From Lawsonella clevelandensis (lineage in GTDB: Bacteria; Actinomycetota; Actinomycetes; Mycobacteriales; Mycobacteriaceae): 64,000 nucleotides of DNA. This document shows, piece after piece, positions 44,136 to 51,529 of this stretch. The position numbers and the translations under genes were made by a program. Numbering within the stretch: position 1 is the first letter of the stretch; every line of letters starts with the position of its first letter. Under the pieces are notes generated by a model. The model was not told the origin of the DNA and searched no databases. It was given only the letters and a program-made list of their open reading frames with translations. The stretch spans positions 62,001 to 126,000 of the forward strand of contig NZ_QFOZ01000002.1 in NCBI RefSeq assembly GCF_003241315.1. Reading direction: 5' to 3'.

Positions 44136-44942
44136 ATGACTACTGATACTTTTCAGTATGGAGACACTATTCTCACTGCTACGAACGTTTCCTGTGTTCG
44201 CTCAAAACGCACTATTTTTTCCGGAGTATCCCTCAACGTCCACTCTGGTGAAGTTATTGCACTTGTTGGCCCCAATGGTGCAGGTAAATCAACACTGCTC
44301 AGCGTGTTAGCAGGAGATTTAGCCACAGCAGAAGGAACAATCACCGTCCTTGGCGATAGCCTTAAGAAACTTTCCATACACGATTTAGCACAACGGCGTG
44401 CCGTTCTTACCCAAAGCAACCATGTAGGCTTCGACTTCACCGTTAGTGAAGTCATCGAAATGGGAAGAGCCCCCTGGGTTTGTACACCACAAGCAGATAA
44501 GGATAAAGAGGCTATTGCCGAAGCGGTTCAGGCAATGGATGTAGAGGCGTTCCTCCCTCAACTTTTTAATGAACTGTCTGGCGGTGAGCGAGCTCGAGTG
44601 TCACTAGCGCGTGTACTCGCGCAACAAACACCTATCCTTATGCTTGATGAACCGACTGCCGCACTGGATATTCAGCACCAGGAGCGACTTATGCATGTCG
44701 TCCGGGAACGTGCCGCCGACGGTGTTGGCGTAGTAGTTGTTCTTCACGATTTAGGGCTAGCTGCCGCCTATGCGGATACTGTTGTTATCCTGGCAGACGG
44801 TGGAGTAGTGGCACAGGGAACCCCACGGGATGTTCTTACTGCAGATCGACTAAGCACGGTCTATAACATCCCGGTACGTGTTATGGACGATGGAGCAGGA
44901 TCCCTCCAGGTTATTCCTGACCGCTCCCACTATCACGCCTAA
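44136..44942 (+). CDS. hmuV: Haemin ABC transporter ATP-binding protein
   Basis: A 268-residue FecE-type ATPase. Walker A GPNGAGKST (near residue 48), the signature LSGGERARV and Walker B ILMLDEPTAALD followed by the H-loop LHDLG are all intact. It energises HmuU. No terminator hairpin is obvious downstream; instead a degenerate short tandem repeat fills the space before the convergent exporter permease gene. Confidence 0.94.
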   Translation: MTTDTFQYGDTILTATNVSCVRSKRTIFSGVSLNVHSGEVIALVGPNGAGKSTLLSVLAGDLATAEGTITVLGDSLKKLSIHDLAQRRAVLTQSNHVGFDFTVSEVIEMGRAPWVCTPQADKDKEAIAEAVQAMDVEAFLPQLFNELSGGERARVSLARVLAQQTPILMLDEPTAALDIQHQERLMHVVRERAADGVGVVVVLHDLGLAAAYADTVVILADGGVVAQGTPRDVLTADRLSTVYNIPVRVMDDGAGSLQVIPDRSHYHA

Positions 44943-44961
44943 GCACACTACTGTCCAGCTC

Positions 44962-45041
44962 TGCCAGTTTAATTTTGCCAGCTTATTTTGCTGACTTGGC
45001 TCTGTTAGCTTACTGTGCCGGTTTATTGTGCTGAGTTGCTT
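44962..45041. repeat. Degenerate 13-14 bp tandem repeat
   Basis: Six imperfect copies in a row: TGCCAGTTTAATTT, TGCCAGCTTATTTT, GCTGACTTGGCTC, TGTTAGCTTACTG, TGCCGGTTTATTG, TGCTGAGTTGCTT. They lie between the convergent ends of hmuV and the ABC-2 permease gene. Confidence 0.6.
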
Positions 45042-45050
45042 TCCACCAGA

Positions 45051-45977
45051 TTATTTGTCGTTACGGCGGCGAGCCCCGAAAACACACATAATGGCGAAAA
45101 TGGCAGTCCATGCCACTATATTTCCGATCGCCCACCAAATATTTTCGGTGGTTACCGCCGAGCCGTCATAGAAGTGGAAGACACCCTCATTGAGAGGCCA
45201 ACGCGCTAGTGTGGCAGCCCCATAGAGAGGAGTGAAACGAGAAATCTTCAGGAGTACACCCTGCAGCGGTGCAAAAAGATTACCGAAAAATGCCATAACG
45301 CTCAGTAAACTAATGGCCATTCCGTTAGCGGCTTCATTGCGGAGGAGCAACGCGGTGCCTAACCCGTAGAGAGAAAACGGCAGCGCTACCAGTAAGCATA
45401 GGAAGAATGTTCCTGCCCAGCATCCTGCCCCTATAAGATCAGCACCACATGCTGCACCAACGATAAAAAGAAGCCCAATGGGAAGCACTGTAATAAGAAC
45501 AGCAGAGCATATTTTGGCGATGAAATATCCGGGGGTACGCAAGGCCGTCAAACTGAGTTGACGCCCCCAACCAGACGATATTTCTATAGCGGTAGCACCC
45601 GACACGCTGGTGGTAGCAGTAGCTGCCGCATAAATAGCCATAGAAACCATCACGTAAGCAGTGCCATTCCCATGGCCAGCGGAATAATCCGTCTTCATAC
45701 CGTCCATTAAGCCGAACATAAGGAAAAGGACAACGGGAAGAAACAGCACAAACACCGTTGTTCGCCACATGCGTAGAGTGCGTACGAAATCCGCCCAGAG
45801 ATAGCGGAAGAAGACACGCGGTGGGGTGAGCGTGGTAGTTGCCGTCACAGAAGAATGTTGTACAGAAGAATGCTGTACAGGGGAGTCAACAAGGGGAGTA
45901 CTATCAGCGTGCACGGTAGAAGATGCAGCGGCGGATTGACGCGAACGGTGGGTAGAGCGTTGAGAACGTCTGGTCAT
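45051..45977 (-). CDS. ABC-2 type exporter permease (DrrB-like)
   Basis: A 308-residue permease with six predicted membrane helices from about residue 70 on, typical of the ABC-2 family that includes DrrB. The first 60 residues are a cytoplasmic tail rich in Ser, Arg and Thr with a short repeat QHSSVQHSSV. The ATG overlaps the stop of the ATPase gene (ATGA), so the two form an exporter. The cargo is unknown; drugs, lipids or peptides are all possible. Confidence 0.85.
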   Translation of the reverse strand: MTRRSQRSTHRSRQSAAASSTVHADSTPLVDSPVQHSSVQHSSVTATTTLTPPRVFFRYLWADFVRTLRMWRTTVFVLFLPVVLFLMFGLMDGMKTDYSAGHGNGTAYVMVSMAIYAAATATTSVSGATAIEISSGWGRQLSLTALRTPGYFIAKICSAVLITVLPIGLLFIVGAACGADLIGAGCWAGTFFLCLLVALPFSLYGLGTALLLRNEAANGMAISLLSVMAFFGNLFAPLQGVLLKISRFTPLYGAATLARWPLNEGVFHFYDGSAVTTENIWWAIGNIVAWTAIFAIMCVFGARRRNDK

Positions 45978-47050
45978 TGTGCGCTCTCCTTACCAGAGTC
46001 GACAGTAACAGCAGTATCAGCAGTAGCGCCAGAACTGTCCGCTGGCGTATCGCCAATACCGTATTCAAAGAACAAGTCCTCGACGGAACTAGTGGCTATG
46101 GTGATATCGCGAATACAACCCCGACGTAGCAGCTCCAGTGCCAGCGCGTCAGTATCAGCGCATGTGAAGGTGACTAACTGATCGTGCGGATCGGGCGAGG
46201 TAGCGTGCGAATCCGCGGTGGCAGCATCTGTGTTGTCGACAGTATCGATGGTGGTAGTGCTGGTGGTGCCGTCGCGACCCGCCGAGTAAGTAACTGCGGT
46301 GGGGGGAAGACCAAGACCAGCAGCGACCTCAATAGGTGATGTAGTACTGCACCATGTACCCGTTAAATGCCGCGTGGAGGAGGAGAGAAGATCCGTGGTG
46401 GCCCCATCGAGCACTATTCTCCCAGAGCGGATAAGAACGAGGCGATCCGCGAAATCATCCGCTTCTTGCAGATAATGAGTAGCGAAGATAACAGTGTGGC
46501 CACGCTGGGCTTCACCACGCATCGTCTCCCAAAAATCGCGCCGGGCGGCAGCATCGAGTCCTGCAGTGGGCTCGTCCAGAATGAGAATATCGGGGTCGGA
46601 AAGGAGCGCGAGGGCGAATCGCAGTCGCTGTACTTGCCCACCCGAGCATTTGCCAACCTTGCGGTCAGCGAAATCGCTAAGACCAGCACGTTCAATGACT
46701 TGTGGAATGGGGAGATGGTCAACGTGGCACTTGGCGACAAACGCCAAAGTATCGCGCACGCTAAGGTCTTTCAGTAACCCGCCACTTTGCAGCATTGCTC
46801 CAATACGGCCAGAGTGAGCAGTCTCGGCAGGAACACCACCCAGCACAGTAATAGAACCACTATCTGGCGTAGTAAAGCCCAATATCATATCCAGCAGAGT
46901 AGTTTTGCCAGCACCATTATGACCTAGAAGCGCAATGACTTCACCGGGGTGAATAGTGAGACTGACATTATCAACGGCAGTAATGTCATCAAAGCGTTTG
47001 GTCACGCCAGAAACAGAAATGGCAGCGCCAGTAGCGCCCATACTAACCAT
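45974..47050 (-). CDS. ABC exporter ATP-binding protein (DrrA-like)
   Basis: A 358-residue ATPase with Walker A LLGHNGAGKTTLL, signature CSGGQVQRL, Walker B LILDEPTAGLD and the H-loop IFATHYLQEADD. After the nucleotide-binding domain there is an accessory C-terminal domain of about 130 residues, interrupted by a Thr/Asp/Ser-rich linker (TSTTTIDTVDNTD). The ATG at 47050 is used; a second ATG three codons later is also possible. Paired with the permease gene by a 4-base overlap. Confidence 0.88.
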   Translation of the reverse strand: MVSMGATGAAISVSGVTKRFDDITAVDNVSLTIHPGEVIALLGHNGAGKTTLLDMILGFTTPDSGSITVLGGVPAETAHSGRIGAMLQSGGLLKDLSVRDTLAFVAKCHVDHLPIPQVIERAGLSDFADRKVGKCSGGQVQRLRFALALLSDPDILILDEPTAGLDAAARRDFWETMRGEAQRGHTVIFATHYLQEADDFADRLVLIRSGRIVLDGATTDLLSSSTRHLTGTWCSTTSPIEVAAGLGLPPTAVTYSAGRDGTTSTTTIDTVDNTDAATADSHATSPDPHDQLVTFTCADTDALALELLRRGCIRDITIATSSVEDLFFEYGIGDTPADSSGATADTAVTVDSGKESAQ

Positions 47051-47102
47051 GACCCCTATGTTACCCTATACGTGCTGATATATCTACTATTTTTGACAAT
47101 GA

Positions 47103-47131
47103 TCCCGGTTTCCGTGTGTAAGAAACCGGGA
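47103..47131 (-). terminator. Hairpin downstream of glnA1
   Basis: TCCCGGTTTC (47103-47112) and GAAACCGGGA (47122-47131) form a perfect 10-bp stem with a 9-base loop, about 90 bases past the glnA1 stop on the minus strand and just before the exporter ATPase gene. The tail has few T residues. Confidence 0.6.
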
Positions 47132-47222
47132 CCATCATCACAATTATTCTGGTTATTCTGTTATAGATGTTGTGTGAAAGAGCGGCGCTCCATAGTGTGC
47201 GGTGTTACCTAGCACGTATTGT

Positions 47223-48659
47223 TTAGCAGTCGTAGTAGAGTTCAAACTCGACGGGGGTGGGGCGTAGGCGTGCAGCATTAAGCTCCACATCCCGCTTGTA
47301 GTTGATCCAGGTGGAGATGAGATCCTCAGTGAAGACGTCGCCTTCGGTGAGGAAGTCATGATCCTCTTCAAGAGCATCGAGAGCTTCATCAAGGGTGGCG
47401 GGTGTCTGCGGAATGTTCTTCGCTTCCTCAGGAGGTAGCTCGTAGAGGTCCTTGTCGATGGGGGCCATTGGCTCAATACGGTTCTTGATACCATCCAGGC
47501 CAGCCATCAGCATGGCACTAAAAGCCAAGTAGGGGTTGGAGGAGGGGTCCGGGCAGCGGAATTCAATACGCTTCGCCTTGGGGTTATTACCCGTTAGCGG
47601 AATACGAACGCAGGCAGAGCGATTGCCCTGCGAGTAAGCCAGGTTGACGGGGGCTTCGTAGCCCTTCACCAGGCGTTTGTAGGAGTTAATAGTGGGGTTG
47701 GTGAAAGCCAATACTGCGGCGGCATGTTCGAGGATACCGCCAATGAAGTAGCGTGCCAGATCGGAGAGGCCACCGTAACCATTCTCATCGTAGAAGAGGG
47801 GCGCACCGTCTTTCCACAGGGACATGTGGGCGTGCATGCCGGAGCCATTATCGCCATAGAGCGGCTTTGGCATGAAGGTGGCGGTGAGGCCGTTCATCCA
47901 CGCGGTGTTCTTAATAATGTACTTGAAAAGCTGAACATCGTCCGCGGCGTGAAGGAGAGTGTTGAAACGGTAGTTAATCTCCATCTGGCCACCATTGCCA
48001 ACCTCATGGTGGGCGCGTTCCAGAGTAAAACCAGAAGCGCGCAGGTAGTGACACATCTCGTCGCGGAGGTCTTGGTAGTGATCGTAAGGAGCAACAGGGA
48101 AGTAGCCGCCCTTAATACGGGTCTTGTATCCGCGGTTGGGAGTACCATCCACGTCTAGTTCTTTACCGCGGTTCCACCATCCTTCTTCGGAATCAATCTC
48201 GTAGAAGGACGTATTCATCTCGGTAGCGTAGCGAATGCTGTTGAATACGTAGAATTCTGCCTCTGCACCGAAGTAGCAGGTGTCGGCAATGCCAGTGGAG
48301 ACCAGGTATTCTTCAGCCTTGCGGGCAATATTGCGGGGGTCGCGGCTGTAGGGCTCGCGGGTACGCGGGTTGTGGACGAAGAATTCTACGTTGAGGGTTT
48401 TTACTTTGCGGAAAGGATCGATACGTGCGCGGGAGAGATCCGGGAGTAGTGACATATCGGACTCGTCAATGGTGGCAAAACCGCGAATGGAGGAGCCGTC
48501 AAAAGCGAGTCCTTCTTCCATGGCGTCTACAGTGAAGTCGGCAGCGTCAATAGTGAAGTGCTGCTCCATACCGGGGAGATCGGTAAATCGGATGTCGACA
48601 AGCTCGACTTCTTCAGCTTTGATGTAATCGACTACTTCTTGAGGACTGGTAAATCCCAC
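47223..48659 (-). CDS. glnA: Glutamine synthetase type I (GlnA1)
   Basis: A 478-residue type I-beta glutamine synthetase, the main ammonium-assimilating enzyme. Motifs are AFDGSSIRGF, the metal site FGAEAEFYVF, HHEVGNGGQMEINYRF, GSGMHAHMSLWKDG and the NRSACVRIPL loop. The adenylylation tyrosine is in KDLYELPPEEAKNIPQ near residue 403, so the enzyme can be switched off by GlnE, encoded 6 kb away. A canonical GlnR box next to a TTGACT -35 lies about 80 bases upstream, pointing to activation under nitrogen limitation. Confidence 0.97.
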   Translation of the reverse strand: MGFTSPQEVVDYIKAEEVELVDIRFTDLPGMEQHFTIDAADFTVDAMEEGLAFDGSSIRGFATIDESDMSLLPDLSRARIDPFRKVKTLNVEFFVHNPRTREPYSRDPRNIARKAEEYLVSTGIADTCYFGAEAEFYVFNSIRYATEMNTSFYEIDSEEGWWNRGKELDVDGTPNRGYKTRIKGGYFPVAPYDHYQDLRDEMCHYLRASGFTLERAHHEVGNGGQMEINYRFNTLLHAADDVQLFKYIIKNTAWMNGLTATFMPKPLYGDNGSGMHAHMSLWKDGAPLFYDENGYGGLSDLARYFIGGILEHAAAVLAFTNPTINSYKRLVKGYEAPVNLAYSQGNRSACVRIPLTGNNPKAKRIEFRCPDPSSNPYLAFSAMLMAGLDGIKNRIEPMAPIDKDLYELPPEEAKNIPQTPATLDEALDALEEDHDFLTEGDVFTEDLISTWINYKRDVELNAARLRPTPVEFELYYDC

Positions 48660-48741
48660 GGTGATTCTCCTTGATTGAGACCGTTTTATCCGGTGATGTC
48701 TTCACTCTAGAGGAATGGTGTTGCTTAGGAGTCAAGATCGT

Positions 48742-48757
48742 GTTTCCGACGTGTTAC
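48742..48757 (-). promoter_or_regulatory. GlnR box upstream of glnA1
   Basis: Read on the minus strand, GTAAC-ACGTCG-GAAAC is an exact match to the actinobacterial GlnR consensus GTNAC-N6-GNAAC. A TTGACT -35 begins about 8 bases downstream and TAGAGT, with 20 bases between, is a possible -10. This places the site where an OmpR-type activator would sit. Confidence 0.8.
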
Positions 48758-48837
48758 ACGATGGCTTTTTCCGTTAACAACATGTGTTAAGCAACGATGG
48801 TTGTCTAAATATGAACTTATAGGGGTGGCTTTAATAT

Positions 48838-49614
48838 TTAACGATGCGTACGCCGCCGCGCTGAACGCTGTACGTTACGCATTTTTGCACCATTAGGAAC
48901 AGGGCCTTTCGGAATACCCATCACGCCGGATTTAGCGGCAAGAGAATCGAGGCGGTGTTGTATGAAATCCACCTTATCGCGGTCAATGTTTTTCGGGAGA
49001 TGCTTAATGGTGCGTTCAAGCTTTTTCATCTCCACTTCGTCATCCCCATGCCCAACATAGATTTCATAGATAGGAGTATCGCCAACAACGCGGGCAAGTT
49101 TACGTTTTTCACTCTGCATAAGGCTACGTAAACGAGAATGGTTGCCCTCACCCACCAAAATGATGCCAGGACGGCCCACTACTCGATGAACAACATCCAA
49201 GTTGGTGTTACCGGCAACCGTCTGCTGCACACGCCAGGTCCCCTTTAATTGAGACAGCACCCACCCCGCCATACCAGGCTGGCCATCGGCTTTGGCGTAG
49301 AGAGTATTGGTCATGCGGCGAGTAAAGATTGCCATGTCAATAACAAGGGCCAGAAGAATTGCCGCAATCATCATGAAGAGCCACGTCACCCACGAGCCAT
49401 TCATGCAGAAGTACGTAATAAGAATAATAGCGACCAGCACTACCAGCAGGACCGCAATCATAATGGGGAGCAGCTTCTTATCTTCTTTACGCTGCACGTT
49501 AAAGGCAGTCCACACCTGCTTCAGTGTTGCCTGACGGGACTTACGCTTAGCTTGGCGAGCTTCTTTGCGTTCTTCCCGTGTCATTTCGGCTAATGATTTT
49601 TCCTTCTTCGCCAT
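48838..49614 (-). CDS. DUF4191 family membrane protein
   Basis: A 258-residue protein with a highly basic N-terminus (MTREERKEARQAKRKSRQ), two adjacent membrane helices (about 50-100), and a cytoplasmic C-terminal domain with VHRVVGRPGIILVGEG. It belongs to the DUF4191 family and matches Rv2219, which lies between lipA and glnA1 in mycobacteria as here. The function is unknown. The gene is on the same strand as lipA, about 150 bases downstream of it. Confidence 0.85.
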   Translation of the reverse strand: MAKKEKSLAEMTREERKEARQAKRKSRQATLKQVWTAFNVQRKEDKKLLPIMIAVLLVVLVAIILITYFCMNGSWVTWLFMMIAAILLALVIDMAIFTRRMTNTLYAKADGQPGMAGWVLSQLKGTWRVQQTVAGNTNLDVVHRVVGRPGIILVGEGNHSRLRSLMQSEKRKLARVVGDTPIYEIYVGHGDDEVEMKKLERTIKHLPKNIDRDKVDFIQHRLDSLAAKSGVMGIPKGPVPNGAKMRNVQRSARRRTHR

Positions 49615-49763
49615 TACTCTCCCTTGAGATAGTGCGGTGCAGTTCTATTCATAGTGCCATTTATAGAACGGAATGAGCGAGTTACTTCTTACTGACTTCC
49701 TTTACCGACTTCCCCTACCCAACTATCTATCATTTGAGCAGGTCGACGTATAACACGCTAGCT

Positions 49764-50771
49764 CTAGTGTAGGCGATGCAGAACATTATGTATTTCCTGC
49801 GATGCTCCTTTACTCGTGGAAAGGTGTGCTAGAGAAGGAGGTAAGTCCCGCCCTAAGTTATGCATAGCCTGCGCATAGAGCTGCCCAGCACGGTAACTTG
49901 ACCGCACCAGTGGTCCCACCATGACACCGGGAAAACCCAGCTGATGGGCTAAATCTGCATAGTGGAGAAACTCCTCCGGGCGCACCCACCGATCAATAGG
50001 GTGATGGAGCGGAGACGGGCGTAGATACTGCGTAATAGTAATAATGTCGCATCCGGCGTTCCGCAGATCAACAAGCGCCTCCTCAACCTCAGCAGGGGTT
50101 TCACCCATCCCCAATATGAGATTCGACTTCGTCACAAGCCCATAATCCCGTGCCTGTGTAAGAACGGACAGGGAATTCTCATATGTAAAAGCCGGTCGAA
50201 TCTTCCGCATTACCCGCGGCACTGTCTCCACATTATGGGCAAGCACTTCCGGACGTGCCGCAAACACTTCCTCTAAAAGCTGCGGATCAGCATGAAAATC
50301 CGGAATGAGATTCTCCACCCCAGTACCAGGGTTCAAGCGATGAATCTCTCGCACAGTTTCCGCATACAACCATGCCCCCTCATCGGGAAGATCATCACGG
50401 GTGACACCAGTAATGGTAGAGTAGCGCAAGTGTAAATGTCGTACGCTCTCCGCAACACGACGCGGCTCATCAGGATCAAGCGGCTGCGGCTTACCAGAAT
50501 CAATCTGGCAAAAATCACACCGTCGTGAACAGCGACTTCCCCCAATCAGAAAAGTAGCCTCCCGATCTTCCCAACACTCATAGGCGTTAGGGCAGCCAGC
50601 CTCCTGGCACACAGTATGCAAAGAAGCCCCTTTTACCAGCGACTTCATATCCTGGAAATGCGGGCCAGTTCGCGCAGTTGTACGAATCCACGCAGGTTTC
50701 TTCTCAATAGGATGCTCTGCATTGCGCCGTTCAATACGAAGCAATTTTCTTCCCGCAGAGAGATCACTCAT
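49764..50771 (-). CDS. lipA: Lipoyl synthase
   Basis: A 335-residue radical SAM enzyme that inserts sulfur atoms into octanoyl groups on lipoyl domains. The auxiliary cluster cysteines are in CQEAGCPNAYEC and the radical SAM triad is CSRRCDFC. The VTRDDLPDEGAWLY and the C-terminal RSSYRAG motif, whose serine coordinates the auxiliary cluster, are intact. The ATG overlaps the lipB stop by four bases. The enzyme looks functional although the neighbouring lipoylated E2 gene is damaged. Confidence 0.96.
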   Translation of the reverse strand: MSDLSAGRKLLRIERRNAEHPIEKKPAWIRTTARTGPHFQDMKSLVKGASLHTVCQEAGCPNAYECWEDREATFLIGGSRCSRRCDFCQIDSGKPQPLDPDEPRRVAESVRHLHLRYSTITGVTRDDLPDEGAWLYAETVREIHRLNPGTGVENLIPDFHADPQLLEEVFAARPEVLAHNVETVPRVMRKIRPAFTYENSLSVLTQARDYGLVTKSNLILGMGETPAEVEEALVDLRNAGCDIITITQYLRPSPLHHPIDRWVRPEEFLHYADLAHQLGFPGVMVGPLVRSSYRAGQLYAQAMHNLGRDLPPSLAHLSTSKGASQEIHNVLHRLH

Positions 50772-51529
50772 CGGGGAATCTCTCCCTCCGTCAGCTCCAG
50801 CTCACCATCCAACGCCAACTGAAAATAGTGCTGTACAGCGGGAAGAATATCAGTAGGAGTAATAGTTTCGCCTACCTCCAACGACAGTGTCGTCACTGAA
50901 GCATCACTAATCCCACACGGCACTATATGGCTGTATGGCTCTACAGAATTGCAACAGTTCACCGCAAAACCATGCTGGCTTACCCCACCGGTCAGATGGT
51001 AACCCAACGCCGCTATCTTGCGTTCAGGACGACCACCCGGCAACCCCACTGCCGCATCGCTGGGAACCCACACACCAGAACGTCCCGCAACTCGCCCTGC
51101 CGTCACACCAAAATCGTTAACGACCCGAATAAGGGCTTCCTCCGTTCGCCGCACAAAGGCAATAACATCCATGGGCTCCGCCAGCTTAATAATGGGATAC
51201 CCCACCAACTGACCCGGCCCATGCCACGTAATACGCCCACCCCGGTTAATAGAAACAACTGGTGCACCGTTATCGGGAAGATCGCTATCCTCCGTCATAC
51301 GCCCCGCCGTGTAAACGGACGGATGCGTCAACAGGAGAACAACATCTCGCGCAGTCTCAGCCTGGTGAGGATCTTGCGCACTAGCTTTGCGTCGGGCTGT
51401 CTCCTCTTCTTGGCGACGCCAAGATGCGTCGTAGTCAACCTCTCCTAACCATTGAAAATCGAAGGGTAGGTGGGAGGCGCGGGAAGAAACAGGAGCTACG
51501 TGTGGTGGCTGAGGGTTAGGCGAGGCCAT
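50768..51529 (-). CDS. lipB: Lipoyl(octanoyl) transferase
   Basis: A 253-residue enzyme that moves octanoyl from ACP to lipoyl domains. The active-site motifs are complete: RGGRITWHGPGQLVGYPI, the lysine in RKIAALGYHL, and the cysteine in SHIVPCGISD. The start is set at ATG 51529, which overlaps the dlaT stop by 14 bases; a more upstream ATG at 51574 would lie further within dlaT. No strong ribosome binding site is seen, so coupling with dlaT translation is likely. Confidence 0.93.
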   Translation of the reverse strand: MASPNPQPPHVAPVSSRASHLPFDFQWLGEVDYDASWRRQEEETARRKASAQDPHQAETARDVVLLLTHPSVYTAGRMTEDSDLPDNGAPVVSINRGGRITWHGPGQLVGYPIIKLAEPMDVIAFVRRTEEALIRVVNDFGVTAGRVAGRSGVWVPSDAAVGLPGGRPERKIAALGYHLTGGVSQHGFAVNCCNSVEPYSHIVPCGISDASVTTLSLEVGETITPTDILPAVQHYFQLALDGELELTEGEIPR

